From Syntrophaceae bacterium UBA4778 (GTDB lineage: Bacteria; Desulfobacterota; Syntrophia; Syntrophales; UBA4778): 20,607 nt of DNA. How positions within the stretch are numbered: the first letter of the stretch is position 1; every line of letters starts with the position of its first letter. Below, piece after piece: positions 1 through 8,600 of this stretch. The notes beneath the pieces were generated by a model that worked only from the letters and a program-made list of their open reading frames with translations, ran no database searches and had not been told where the DNA came from. The DNA lies in the NCBI GenBank assembly GCA_002403175.1, contig DHHG01000169.1:1-20607 (forward strand), in the 5' to 3' direction. The position numbers and the translations under genes are program-made.

Positions 1-2
1 GC

Positions 3-308
3 TGGTATTTGGCAGGCGTCAATGAGTCATCCGCTAGTCTGTTGGGCCTTCCCGTCCTGAACAGGACCGATACCGTCACCAAAGAACAGTTTATAGCCAT
101 GATGCCGGAGCAATACGATTCCAGAATCGATTTCATGATGGAAATACTGAAAACATTCTCCATAGCAACCGCTATGGAGAAGAATGATTCCTTCAGATAT
201 TTTGTCTCAAAACATAAATTAGAGTTCATTCATGCAGAGAATTTTCAAGCGCTCAAAAAATCCAAAATTTCAGAAATCCGTTTGAAAATTGCAGAACACG
301 AATCGTAA
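3..308 (+). CDS. C-terminal part of an unrecognised protein, cut by the window edge
   Basis: The reading frame is already open at the first complete codon and has no stop before 306-308, so this is the 3' end of a longer gene. A TTG at position 9 could be read as a start, but no ribosome-binding site precedes it within the window. About 101 residues are visible. They are mostly polar and helix-prone, with a KISEIRLKIAEHES tail, no cysteines, no membrane segment and no motif I recognise. The gene lies 66 nt upstream of nnr on the same strand, so the two may be cotranscribed. I assign no function. Confidence 0.55.
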   Translation, partial: WYLAGVNESSASLLGLPVLNRTDTVTKEQFIAMMPEQYDSRIDFMMEILKTFSIATAMEKNDSFRYFVSKHKLEFIHAENFQALKKSKISEIRLKIAEHES

Positions 309-364
309 TCCCTGCATATATTTTGCTTAGAAAAGATTAGATTTCTCCACTAGACCAGGACTCC

Positions 365-369
365 AGGAG
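365..369 (+). promoter_or_regulatory. Ribosome-binding site of nnr
   Basis: AGGAG lies 5 nt before the ATG at 375 and supports that start. Confidence 0.6.
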
Positions 370-374
370 CTATC

Positions 375-1952
375 ATGAAAATCAGTACGGTCGAGGAAAT
401 GAGAGAGCTTGATCGCGAAGCAACCGAACAATTCGGGATTTCAGAAGACATCCTGATGGAGAATGCCGGTGAAGCCTCTTACATGGTCATTCTCAAGGAC
501 ATAGGCATTCAGGGGAAAAATTTCGTCATTTTCTGCGGCCCCGGAAACAACGGTGGGGATGGATTTGTGGTCGCCCGTAAACTGCACTCCAGCGGAGGCC
601 AGGTCGCCGTATTCCTTTTGGCCGAACCGGGACAATATAAAGGAGCAGCTAAAACAAACCTGGAGATTCTTTCAAAACTGCCTATTGAAATAACGCAACT
701 TAGATCGTCCGGACCTGCACTTGTTCCGATCACCCATTGCGATGCCATTGTCGATGCAATTTTCGGTACGGGGCTGACCCGCAACATCGATGGTTTGCAC
801 AAAGAGATCATCCAGTTCATCAATGAAAAAGGAAAAAAGATCTACAGTCTCGACATCCCCTCAGGAATTAACGGCGATACGGGCGATGTAATGGGGTATG
901 CCGTCCGGGCCGATTATACCGTAACCTACGGATTGCCGAAAATCGGCAATATCTTTCACCCCGGATTCGATTATTGCGGAAAACTTTACGTCTCACATAT
1001 CTCTTTTCCGCCGGCTCATTACGGACGAGAGTCGATCAAAACCGAAATCAATATTGCTCCGCCGATACCTCCCAGAAAACAGACAGGTCATAAGGGCGAC
1101 TTTGGAGATGTCCTGTTCATAGCGGGTTCCGCAGCTTACTTCGGGGCCCCCTATTTTTCCGCTTTCTCTTTCCTCAAAGCGGGAGGCGGCTATTCGCGCC
1201 TGGCGACCCCGGCTTCCGTTACACCCTGTATTGCAATGAAGGGAAGTGAAATTGTCATGCTTCCCCAAAAGGAAACTCCTGAAGGCTCCATCGCCCTTGC
1301 CAACAAAAGCGCTTTGCTGGAGAAGGCAAATACGGTGGATATGATCGTGATCGGCCCGGGACTTTCCCTGAATTCAGAAACCCAGGAACTTGTCAGGGAG
1401 ATGGTATCGGAGATTACTGTCCCTCTCCTCATTGATGGAGACGGAATTACGGCAGTGGCGTCGGACACGGATCTGGTCAAATCCAGAAAGGGCGAAACAA
1501 TCCTGACACCGCATCCCGGAGAAATGTCGCGAATCACAAAAATGACAATCGCCGATATAGAAAAGGACAGGATTGGCACTCTTCAAAAAACATGCGTCGA
1601 TCTCAACTCCGTTATCGTTCTGAAAGGCGCGCATTCTCTAATCGGATTTCCCGACGGCCGCGTCTTTGTAAATATGAGCGGGAATCCCGGAATGGCAAAA
1701 GCCGGAACGGGCGATGTTCTGAACGGCGTCATTGCCGCCATGTACGGACTCGGATTATCTATCCCGGAAGCAGCGTGCAAAGGAGTCTTTATTCATGGTT
1801 TCGCCGCCGATCTGGCTGCACGGGACCGGGGCGAGGACGGTATCTCCGCACAGGATATCATGGAATATCTCCCCTTAGCCATGAAACTGGAACGGGAAAA
1901 TAAAATACCGGAAGAAATGCGAGGCGTGTATATAGGTTGCGAGGTTATTTGA
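375..1952 (+). CDS. nnr: Bifunctional NAD(P)H-hydrate epimerase / ADP-dependent (S)-NAD(P)H-hydrate dehydratase
   Basis: This enzyme repairs hydrated NADH and NADPH. The N-terminal YjeF_N domain (about residues 1-215) epimerises R-NAD(P)HX to the S form, and the C-terminal ribokinase-like domain (about 235-515) dehydrates it using ADP. Visible N-domain motifs are the MENAG segment near 28-32, GPGNNGGDG at 55-63, DAIFGTGL at 127-134 and LDIPSGINGDTG at 159-170. The C-domain shows HKGDFGDVLFIAGS from 239, IGPGL at 326-330, LTPHPGE at 377-383 and the nucleotide-site signature GNPGMAKAGTGDVL at 436-449, with the predicted catalytic Asp at 447. The 525-residue length is normal for the fused bacterial form, and both halves look intact. 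It converges on ispB, with 63 nt between the stops and no clear terminator. Confidence 0.96.
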   Translation: MKISTVEEMRELDREATEQFGISEDILMENAGEASYMVILKDIGIQGKNFVIFCGPGNNGGDGFVVARKLHSSGGQVAVFLLAEPGQYKGAAKTNLEILSKLPIEITQLRSSGPALVPITHCDAIVDAIFGTGLTRNIDGLHKEIIQFINEKGKKIYSLDIPSGINGDTGDVMGYAVRADYTVTYGLPKIGNIFHPGFDYCGKLYVSHISFPPAHYGRESIKTEINIAPPIPPRKQTGHKGDFGDVLFIAGSAAYFGAPYFSAFSFLKAGGGYSRLATPASVTPCIAMKGSEIVMLPQKETPEGSIALANKSALLEKANTVDMIVIGPGLSLNSETQELVREMVSEITVPLLIDGDGITAVASDTDLVKSRKGETILTPHPGEMSRITKMTIADIEKDRIGTLQKTCVDLNSVIVLKGAHSLIGFPDGRVFVNMSGNPGMAKAGTGDVLNGVIAAMYGLGLSIPEAACKGVFIHGFAADLAARDRGEDGISAQDIMEYLPLAMKLERENKIPEEMRGVYIGCEVI

Positions 1953-2015
1953 GCAGTGTTCACGACATATCTGGTCATCATTCTCAGAATGAGCCTCCCG
2001 GAAATCAAAAGACAA

Positions 2016-2990
2016 CTACAGACTCCGATCGAGAATAAAATCAGCTATGATTAGCAGCGCCCGCTTCGGCTCACAATCATCGAACAGATCCAAAAAGTCT
2101 TTCCCTTCCTGAATACATTCCCTAGCCTTGTTCAAAGCGTAATCAATTCCGTTGTGCTTGCGGATGATTGAAATTATTTCACCGATGTCCGAATTATCGG
2201 GGTCGCTCTTTTTTACGATTTTGCGGATCAAATTGCGTTCCGAAGGCATACATTTTTTCAATGTATAGATCAGAGGCAAGGTGATTTTGCCTTCCCGAAG
2301 ATCCGTTCCGATCGCCTTTCCAAACTCTTCCTCCGTCGCGATATAATCGAGCGTATCGTCAGTCAGCTGAAATGCGGTTCCTAATCTCATTCCAAAGCGA
2401 GTTAATGCGCTGATCCGCGCTTCCGATGTTTTTGCCAGAATCCCTCCCACGGCACATGACGCAGAAATCAATACCGCCGTTTTTTTCTCGATCAAAGCGA
2501 AATATTCCTTTTCGGTAATATCGAAATCCTCGGATTTGGCGAGCTGAAATACTTCTCCTTCCGACATGGTATTGGTTATTGTTGAAATAAGCTTGATGAT
2601 CGAGACATCACCGTCTTCCGACATGATCTTGAAAGATTTCGACCACAAATAATCACCGACCAACACACTGGCCGCATTCCCCCATATGTTGTTTGCTGAG
2701 AGATTTCCCCTTCGTGTATCGGCGTGATCTACTACATCATCATGGAGCAGACTTGCCGTGTGGATGAACTCCAAGACAACCGACATTGCATAGCGTCGAT
2801 CCCCTCTGTAACCACACAAGTCCGCTGCCAGTAAAAGAAGCAGGGGTCTGAACCTTTTTCCGCCGCTGCTTATGAGGTGATTAAAAATCTTAGGGATTAG
2901 AGCTATATCGGAGTGAACATTCTTGATCAAACTTTCTTCGACGCTTTTCAATTCGTTTTCATATTTATTGAGAATATCTTGCAAATGCAT
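2016..2990 (-). CDS. ispB: Long-chain all-trans polyprenyl diphosphate synthase (octaprenyl diphosphate synthase type)
   Basis: The enzyme condenses isopentenyl diphosphate onto an allylic primer to build the side chain of a respiratory quinone. Using the ATG at 2990 the protein has 324 residues. The first Asp-rich motif is HDDVVDHADTRRG (Asp 84, 85, 88) and the second is QLTDDTLDY (Asp 211, 212, 215). GGKRFRP near 43-49 is the isopentenyl-diphosphate site. The segment FIHTASLLHDD before the first motif has small residues, as in IspB-like long-chain synthases. The exact chain length cannot be read from sequence. A TTG seven codons upstream (3011) keeps the frame open, but AAGGA at 2996-3000 sits 5 nt before the ATG, which decides the start. 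The gene lies 149 nt downstream of rimO on the same strand and has a candidate promoter of its own. Confidence 0.93.
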   Translation of the reverse strand: MHLQDILNKYENELKSVEESLIKNVHSDIALIPKIFNHLISSGGKRFRPLLLLLAADLCGYRGDRRYAMSVVLEFIHTASLLHDDVVDHADTRRGNLSANNIWGNAASVLVGDYLWSKSFKIMSEDGDVSIIKLISTITNTMSEGEVFQLAKSEDFDITEKEYFALIEKKTAVLISASCAVGGILAKTSEARISALTRFGMRLGTAFQLTDDTLDYIATEEEFGKAIGTDLREGKITLPLIYTLKKCMPSERNLIRKIVKKSDPDNSDIGEIISIIRKHNGIDYALNKARECIQEGKDFLDLFDDCEPKRALLIIADFILDRSL

Positions 2991-3046
2991 AATAATCCTT
3001 AACTGCCTCAACCAACCAGCCGAAGCCCTTCATTTTAGGGAATATA

Positions 3047-3074
3047 GATATACTTAAAGTCATTCGGAAGTCAA
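3047..3074 (-). promoter_or_regulatory. Predicted sigma-70-type promoter of ispB
   Basis: On the minus strand TTGACT (3074-3069) is followed after 16 nt by TATATC (3052-3047), close to the -35/-10 consensus. The ispB start lies about 57 nt downstream of the -10. This would let ispB be expressed separately from rimO. The call rests on hexamer matches only. Confidence 0.45.
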
Positions 3075-3139
3075 AATGTTTCAGCGACTTTCATTTTGGA
3101 AAAACGCTTGTGCTTATTAGATTTTTTGGGAAACAAAGG

Positions 3140-4480
3140 TTATAGAGCTTCTGCAAATAAATCGTATTCACCGGCAGATACAATCCGGCACTGAATGAAA
3201 GTCCCTGTTCTTAATTTAACGCCTTTCTTCTTTACATAAGTGATCCCATCGATTTCGGGAGCCTGTCTTCGGCCTCTAGCCGAGACATATCCGGGCATAT
3301 CGCTCTTGCCTTCGATCACAACTTCCTGTACGGACCCGATCAGGTTTCGATTAATATTGAATGAGATAGCCGCCTGCTCTTCCATCAACAGGTCCCATCT
3401 TTTCTGTTTTATCTTTTCCGGGACTTGAAGCGGAAATTTAGCCGCCGGCGTCCCTTCCTCTTTAGAATACGTGAAAACGCCCAGATGATCGAACTGAATT
3501 TCCCGGACAAATTCCATCAACTGACGAAAATGCTCTGTGGTCTCACCCGGAAAACCGACTATAATGGATGTCCTTAAAGCCAAATCGGGCATCATTGTCC
3601 TGGCAAGCTTTATTTTCTTGCGAATCTGATTGCTCCCGAGCTTCCGGCTCATTGATCTCAATATTTCATCGTTTATATGCTGAATCGGCAAATCGATATA
3701 ATGGCAGATTTTCTCCTCTCGCGCCATTGTTTCCAATACGGTTTTTTTCAGCGAAGCCGGGTGTGTATATAGAAGGCGAATCCATCGGATATCCCTGATT
3801 CCAGATATCGATTTCATCAAGTGATCTAATCCTGGCTTTCCTTTCAGATCCGAGCCGTATGCGGTCGTATCCTGGGCAATCAGAATAAGTTCCTTTACTC
3901 CCTTGCTCGCAAGGAATTCCGCTTCCGCCACGATATCTTCCAGCTGCCTACTCCGCAATTCGCCCCGAACACCGGGGATAATGCAATAAGAGCATCGATT
4001 AGAGCAACCCTCGGCAATTTTGAGGTAAGCCATATAAGATGGCGTCAAAATCATACGCTGATGCGAGCTGTCCATGAGAAATTTCGGGATCCTGATGATA
4101 GACCTGCTTTCAAGCGACCTGTTCTGCAATTTCCGGATATGAAACCTTATTTCGTCCACTTCACCCGTTCCAATAAAAAGATCCACCTCCGGAATTTCCT
4201 TTTCAAGCAAGGATCCATATCTCTGAGGCAAACACCCCGCTACGATCAGATACTTACAGGAACCTTTCGCCTTCCATTCGGCCAATCGGAAAATCTCCGC
4301 AATGGATTCCTCTTTGGCTGATATGATAAATGCACAGGTATTGATCAGGATGATATCCGCCTCCTCTTCATGAGGCGTTATCTTGAATCCGTCCTTTGCA
4401 AACCCGGCTGAAATGACTTCAGAATCAACAAGATTTTTGGGACATCCCAGGCTGACAATATGAATTTTCGTTTTTTTCAT
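3140..4480 (-). CDS. rimO: Ribosomal protein uS12 methylthiotransferase RimO
   Basis: RimO is a radical SAM enzyme that adds a methylthio group to the conserved Asp of ribosomal protein S12. The N-terminal MTTase (UPF0004) domain carries the three auxiliary-cluster cysteines in LGCPKN (Cys13), NTCAF (Cys49) and AGCLPQRY (Cys83). The radical SAM CxxxCxxC motif is CSNRCSYC (Cys159, 163, 166), followed by IPGVRG. A TRAM-like C-terminal domain covers about residues 375-446. The start motif HIVSLGCPKNLVDSE is typical of RimO rather than MiaB, and the 446-residue length fits the family. GAAGGA lies very close upstream of the ATG. The gene is read from the same strand as ftsK, 253 nt further on. Confidence 0.96.
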   Translation of the reverse strand: MKKTKIHIVSLGCPKNLVDSEVISAGFAKDGFKITPHEEEADIILINTCAFIISAKEESIAEIFRLAEWKAKGSCKYLIVAGCLPQRYGSLLEKEIPEVDLFIGTGEVDEIRFHIRKLQNRSLESRSIIRIPKFLMDSSHQRMILTPSYMAYLKIAEGCSNRCSYCIIPGVRGELRSRQLEDIVAEAEFLASKGVKELILIAQDTTAYGSDLKGKPGLDHLMKSISGIRDIRWIRLLYTHPASLKKTVLETMAREEKICHYIDLPIQHINDEILRSMSRKLGSNQIRKKIKLARTMMPDLALRTSIIVGFPGETTEHFRQLMEFVREIQFDHLGVFTYSKEEGTPAAKFPLQVPEKIKQKRWDLLMEEQAAISFNINRNLIGSVQEVVIEGKSDMPGYVSARGRRQAPEIDGITYVKKKGVKLRTGTFIQCRIVSAGEYDLFAEAL

Positions 4481-4521
4481 GATCCTTCAAAGCCGTAAGG
4501 GCTGATTACAGAGGGATTTTT

Positions 4522-4554
4522 CCTGTCCGGGTGGGTACAACCATTCCCGGCAGG
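4522..4554. repeat. Inverted repeat in the rimO 5' leader
   Basis: CCTG-T-CCGGG and CCCGG-CAGG can pair around a 14-nt loop that itself contains GGT/ACC. It lies about 42-74 nt upstream of the rimO start. There is no T-run on either strand, so it is not a classical terminator. It could be a leader structure or a REP-like palindrome. Its function is unknown. Confidence 0.4.
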
Positions 4555-4695
4555 GATACCGTACTCCCTCGAAATATTTATTTTCAATTTGTTGCCTGTT
4601 ATTTATTCTGGATTATCCCGGCTTGAGCAGAAGCGAATTTTGGGATTCCTGGGAACAAGCTTCAGATTTGTCCAAAAAATTTGTAGATGAGCAAG

Positions 4696-4729
4696 GGTTT
4701 TGAACAACCATGCTTTATATATCAAAACC
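4696..4729. repeat. 8-bp inverted repeat just after ftsK
   Basis: GGTTTTGA and TCAAAACC are perfect inverted arms separated by 18 nt, starting 5 nt after the ftsK stop codon on the minus strand. The A/T-rich stem and missing U-tract make this a weak terminator candidate at best. Confidence 0.25.
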
Positions 4730-4733
4730 GGTT

Positions 4734-6998
4734 CTAGCGCGACATTTTCCTTGCCAGCACCTTTCTCGGCTTCACACCATCAGACGGTCCCACAACCCCG
4801 TCCAACTCCATTCTCTCAATAATCCGGGCCGCCCGATTGTACCCTATTTTCATGTATCTCTGAACGAGCGAGATAGATGCCTGACCTAGATCGGTTACCA
4901 ATTCAACTGCCTCATCGTATTTTTCATCGTATTCTTCTTCGCCCCGGCCCCCTTCCTGTTCCTGCGCCTGAAGGATGGTCTCGTCATAATCGGGTTTTCC
5001 TTGTTTTTTAACAAAGCTCACCACCCTTTCAATTTCCTTATCGGACACATACGCACCGTGAATGCGGACCAGTTTTGAAACTCCGGGCGGCATGAAGAGC
5101 ATATCACCCATTCCGAGGAGCTGTTCGGCTCCAAGCTGATCCAGAATCGTTCGGGAATCTACCTTTGATGAGACCTGAAAAGAAATGCGGGTCGGGAAAT
5201 TGGCCTTAATAATTCCTGTAATCACGTCCACCGATGGGCGCTGGGTCGCCAGTATCAGATGAATACCGGCAGCACGGGCCATCTGCGCTAAACGGGTAAG
5301 CGATTCTTCTACATTCCTTTGGGCAACCATCATCAAATCTGCAAGTTCATCGATAACGATTACAATATAGGGCAGTTTTTTCCTTGGGATCGGCCCTGTT
5401 TCCGATTTACTTGTCTGTCTATATGCAGATACAGTATTCTCATTTTCGGATACTCCGATATCATCATCCGTATCGACCTCATCTAAAACCTTATCCTTTC
5501 CCAAGAACGGCTTTTCAAGCATGCGATTGAACTTATCTATGTTTTTGGCTCCCATTTCACTGATAATCCGGTAGCGCCGTTCCATTTCCAGCACCGCCCA
5601 GCGCAGAACCTGAGAGGCATCTTTGGGATTGACGACAACAGGGTGAAGCAGGTGTGCAATCCCTTCGTAATCCGAGAGTTCAATCCTCTTGGGGTCGATC
5701 ATCAAAAATTTCACTTCATCGGGGGTCGATTTCAGAAGGATGCTGCAAATCATGGCGTTAAGAGAAACGCTTTTGCCCGATCCGGTTGTCCCGGCAATCA
5801 GAAGATGCGGCATCCGGACCAGATCCGCAATGACTGGGGTTCCTATGTTATCCTCACCCAACGCAATCGGGAGCCGGTACTTGGAATTTAGAAATTCCTC
5901 ATTGTCCAGCACGCTTTTCAGATGAACGGGCTCACGCTCGTTATTCGGGATTTCAATGCCGACCACGGATTTCCCGGGAATCGGGGCTATGCGGACGCTT
6001 GGAGCCTTGAGTGCCATTGCCAAGTCATCGGAAAGATTCGTAATACGGTTCAGTTTTACTCCCGCTGCAGGTTCCAGCTCATACATCGTAATTAGAGGAC
6101 CCGGCTTGACTTCAATAACCTTTCCATCCACCCCAAAGTCAGCCAGTTTCTTTTCCAATAGCCTGGCATTCATGAGAAGACTTTCTTTTTTAATCCGGGA
6201 ATCCTTTCGCTTGTGCTCTTCAAGCAGGGTAAGGGGGGGCAATAAATAAGAACCTTTGGCCGAAGCAAAATCGAAAGAGGCCTGCTCGACCTTTTTCGGT
6301 TTCGCTTTTTTATCCGGAACCGCCTTTTCTTCCACGATAACAGGAGGTGTCCTGGTTTCCTTTTCACGGATTTCCTTGATGAGTTGTTTGCTCCTTCTGG
6401 ATTTGTCGCGCAGAATACAGATGTACTTTCTAATTCCGGAAAGAGCGCCTCTGATTGCAAACGTGAGAGGAACAATGAGAGATATGATAGACGTGTCCAG
6501 CGTTATCATAAGAGATAAGATAAATATTACCGATAGAAAGATCGCCATGCCTAATGCATGTAAATAGGGATCGAGTACCTGAGCCAGAACGGTCCCCAAT
6601 ATACCTCCCATCGGTGCATTGGTACCGATAATTAAAAAATCGCGTCCTGTAATGGAGAAGAGGCCCGAAGTCGAAGCAACAAGCCCGATCATGCCTGTTA
6701 CAAGCAAAACATCCGGAACAAAGGAGTCCCGAAAAAGCAGTTTAAAAGATACCAGAATGAGAATAACGGGAAACCATGCCGCGGCAAAGCCGAAAGATTT
6801 AATGAGTGCATCGGAGACATAGGATCCAAAACTTCCGCCATAGTTGAGTACCTTATTGACCTCGGCATGTTTGTGGCTGAAGCTGGGATCTGCCGTATTA
6901 TAAGATATGAGGCAAAGAAAAATGAATATTGCGAAGGCCAGAAGAATAATCGCGGTAATTTCTCTTGATCTCTGGGAGGGAACCCGTTTGGTTTTCAT
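4734..6998 (-). CDS. ftsK: DNA translocase FtsK (SpoIIIE/FtsK family)
   Basis: FtsK is a septum-bound motor that pumps chromosome termini into daughter cells and activates dimer resolution. Membrane segments lie at about 13-33, 68-88, 96-116 and 131-185 (the last stretch holds more than one). A short charged linker covers about 195-260. The motor domain has Walker A GTTGSGKS at 403-410 and Walker B VIVIDE at about 546-551. An acidic, poorly conserved insertion (about 505-535) sits between them. The C-terminal gamma winged-helix domain (about 690-754) includes DLGQASISLVQRYMKIGYNRA and directs movement on oriented DNA sequences. At 754 residues it lacks the long linker of E. coli FtsK and resembles the compact form. 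The start lies 6 nt after the plsC stop with only a weak AAG-type binding site, which suggests translational coupling. Confidence 0.96.
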   Translation of the reverse strand: MKTKRVPSQRSREITAIILLAFAIFIFLCLISYNTADPSFSHKHAEVNKVLNYGGSFGSYVSDALIKSFGFAAAWFPVILILVSFKLLFRDSFVPDVLLVTGMIGLVASTSGLFSITGRDFLIIGTNAPMGGILGTVLAQVLDPYLHALGMAIFLSVIFILSLMITLDTSIISLIVPLTFAIRGALSGIRKYICILRDKSRRSKQLIKEIREKETRTPPVIVEEKAVPDKKAKPKKVEQASFDFASAKGSYLLPPLTLLEEHKRKDSRIKKESLLMNARLLEKKLADFGVDGKVIEVKPGPLITMYELEPAAGVKLNRITNLSDDLAMALKAPSVRIAPIPGKSVVGIEIPNNEREPVHLKSVLDNEEFLNSKYRLPIALGEDNIGTPVIADLVRMPHLLIAGTTGSGKSVSLNAMICSILLKSTPDEVKFLMIDPKRIELSDYEGIAHLLHPVVVNPKDASQVLRWAVLEMERRYRIISEMGAKNIDKFNRMLEKPFLGKDKVLDEVDTDDDIGVSENENTVSAYRQTSKSETGPIPRKKLPYIVIVIDELADLMMVAQRNVEESLTRLAQMARAAGIHLILATQRPSVDVITGIIKANFPTRISFQVSSKVDSRTILDQLGAEQLLGMGDMLFMPPGVSKLVRIHGAYVSDKEIERVVSFVKKQGKPDYDETILQAQEQEGGRGEEEYDEKYDEAVELVTDLGQASISLVQRYMKIGYNRAARIIERMELDGVVGPSDGVKPRKVLARKMSR

Positions 6999-7004
6999 AT
7001 GTGC

Positions 7005-7733
7005 TTACTTAGCTGTTGTGTTCGGTTTCCTTGCATAATAATTCCGGCATACAACATCGCTGACTTTTTCAATCAAACCGTCCATGTTTTCTGTTGAATA
7101 ATCCTTCACCTGAATTGGCTCACCGATAACAACCGTAACATTTCCGGGATTCACTTTGAGGGATTGCTTGGGCATAATTTCGGCTGTTCCCACGATGGAA
7201 ATGGGAACAATCGGTGTTCCTGCTCTCAAAGCCAGATGAAATACACCACTCTTAAAAGGAAGTATCTGTCCGTTTTTGCTGCGCGTTCCTTCAGGAAAGG
7301 TCATAACAGATGTCCCTTGCCGGATTTGCTTCGCCGCAGCATCGATACTGCGCATGGCGCTTATGAGGCGCTTCCGATCAATCGGAATAGCACCGCTTTT
7401 ACGTAGAGCGAGGCCAAAAACAGGAACTTCGAACAGTTCTTTTTTTGCCAGAAATCTGTACTGTGTATTTACGGCAATCAATAGTACAAAAATATCGAAC
7501 CAGCTTTGATGGTTGGACATGAAAATCTGTGGGGTATTCCTTAATATATTTTCCCGTCCTATCACTTCGACTTTTACACTGGCCAGTTTGAGTAAAACCG
7601 AGCTCCACAGGAAAGTGACCTTCTGTACGGCATCGGGACCTTTCGAAAAAAACGGGTACGCAAGAATAACATATAAAGAAGAAATTCCCGTTAAGATAAA
7701 TCCCACGATGACCAGGAATAATGAACGAATCAT
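7005..7733 (-). CDS. plsC: 1-acyl-sn-glycerol-3-phosphate acyltransferase (PlsC family)
   Basis: The enzyme transfers an acyl chain to lysophosphatidic acid to make phosphatidic acid at the inner membrane. A hydrophobic N-terminal segment (about 4-28) anchors it. The acyltransferase signature is NHQSWFD at 74-80 (catalytic His75 and Asp80), with FPEGTRS at 146-152 as the phosphate-binding motif and PIVPISIVGT at about 174-183. The 242-residue length is typical. GGAG sits immediately before the ATG at 7733. It is the first gene of the minus-strand set, with ftsK 6 nt behind. Related lysophospholipid acyltransferases share these motifs, so the exact acceptor is inferred. Confidence 0.92.
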   Translation of the reverse strand: MIRSLFLVIVGFILTGISSLYVILAYPFFSKGPDAVQKVTFLWSSVLLKLASVKVEVIGRENILRNTPQIFMSNHQSWFDIFVLLIAVNTQYRFLAKKELFEVPVFGLALRKSGAIPIDRKRLISAMRSIDAAAKQIRQGTSVMTFPEGTRSKNGQILPFKSGVFHLALRAGTPIVPISIVGTAEIMPKQSLKVNPGNVTVVIGEPIQVKDYSTENMDGLIEKVSDVVCRNYYARKPNTTAK

Positions 7734-8039
7734 AGCTCCACATTAAGGCATTAAAAAAGCACTCATCTTCCGTTTCGAAAAAATTGTGCCGTTTTGCTTG
7801 AGAATTTTCAACATTTCTACTTTATACCAGGAAAGTTGTCAACATCATTGCATAAAGCGGTAAATTAAATACTCTTGCTAAAATTCATTGGATCTCAAAA
7901 TAATAACGGTACGTTGAACCTATAGACCCCAAACCACGCCCGGAGTGTGCCACAAGCAATTTAAGGAATCAAGCAAATGAATTTTTGCCTAGTTGGAATC
8001 AAAACCCGGCTGATTCGCTTCGGTCCAAATTTTTTGCAG

Positions 8040-8077
8040 TCAAAAAAACCTCCTATTCCGAGGCATTCCTTTTTTGA
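8040..8077 (+). repeat. Interrupted A/T-flanked inverted repeat upstream of ssb
   Basis: TCAAAAAA pairs with TTTTTTGA, and inside it CCTC pairs with GAGG around CTATTCC, leaving an unpaired CATTCC on one side. It resembles a terminator with a T-tract on the + strand, but no + strand gene lies upstream. It could be an AT-rich upstream promoter element or a weak leader terminator. Confidence 0.25.
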
Positions 8078-8103
8078 TTGTTTTTTCAAACCAATGCTTA
8101 TAA
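8074..8103 (+). promoter_or_regulatory. Candidate ssb promoter
   Basis: TTGATT (8074-8079) is followed after 18 nt by TTATAA (8098-8103), about 40 nt before the ssb start and within T/A-rich DNA. The match is moderate and comes from hexamers alone. Confidence 0.35.
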
Positions 8104-8142
8104 AAGGATTTCTTAAAATAAGATTATCTACAGGGGGGAAGA

Positions 8143-8550
8143 ATGCTGAACAAGGTCATCTTAATAGGGAGACTCGGGGCCGATCCCGAAATCAGATATA
8201 CACCCGACGGCACGATGGTAACCAATTTCAGACTGGCCACGGATGAATCATACAAAAGCAAAGCGGGAGAAAAAGTCCAGAAAACCGAATGGCACCGTAT
8301 TGTCACCTTCAGAAAATTGGCCGAAATCTGCGGAAACTATCTTACCAAAGGCAAGCTCGTTTATGTTGAAGGCAGAATCCAGACGCGCGCCTGGGAAGAT
8401 AAGGAAGGGGTAAAGAAGTACACGACCGAAATCATAGCCTCTAATATGCAGATGCTCGATTCCAAAGGGTCAACAGGGGGCAAAGAGCAAGAAACAGGAT
8501 GGAGTGAAAATCCTCCTTTTGCAGATGTAGAAGACGATGTTCCATTCTAA
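8143..8550 (+). CDS. ssb: Single-stranded DNA-binding protein
   Basis: SSB coats single-stranded DNA during replication, recombination and repair, and recruits partners through its C-terminal tip. The N-terminal OB fold begins [20 protein letters not shown] and includes EWHRIVTF and [19 protein letters not shown], the usual core strands, to about residue 108. The linker is short (about 20 residues) and ends in the acidic tip DVEDDVPF, the conserved partner-binding peptide. At 135 residues it is shorter than E. coli SSB because of the linker. A purine-rich GGGGGGAAGA binding site directly precedes the ATG. The gene converges on tatA across a shared inverted repeat. Confidence 0.96.
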   Translation: MLNKVILIGRLGADPEIRYTPDGTMVTNFRLATDESYKSKAGEKVQKTEWHRIVTFRKLAEICGNYLTKGKLVYVEGRIQTRAWEDKEGVKKYTTEIIASNMQMLDSKGSTGGKEQETGWSENPPFADVEDDVPF

Positions 8551-8558
8551 ATAGATAT

Positions 8559-8597
8559 GTATTGGACATCAGTTTCTGTTTACCTGATGTCCAATAC
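8559..8597. terminator. Bidirectional terminator-like hairpin between ssb and tatA
   Basis: The 14-base arms GTATTGGACATCAG and CTGATGTCCAATAC are perfectly complementary around an 11-nt loop. The repeat starts 8 nt after the ssb stop and ends 3 nt before the tatA stop on the other strand. On the + side it is followed by TTATTTTT. Position between two convergent stops supports a shared terminator. Confidence 0.75.
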
Positions 8598-8600
8598 CGA

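Larger units (their letters stand above)
7734..8142. other. 409-nt divergent intergenic region between plsC and ssb
   Basis: This region separates the minus-strand plsC-ftsK unit from ssb and should hold promoters for both. I see no RNA gene or conserved coding sequence. A frame starting at 7977 overlaps ssb and looks like chance. Two features are visible near ssb: an interrupted inverted repeat (8040-8077) and an AT-rich candidate promoter (8074-8103). Confidence 0.5.

Noticed and set aside
1953..2015. Palindrome CATTCTCAGAATG between nnr and ispB as a terminator
   Set aside because: Its centre leaves no room for a loop and no T-run follows on either strand.
7977..8246. Open frame of 89 codons starting upstream of and overlapping ssb
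   Set aside because: It overlaps the well-supported ssb in another frame, has no binding site and its composition looks random.
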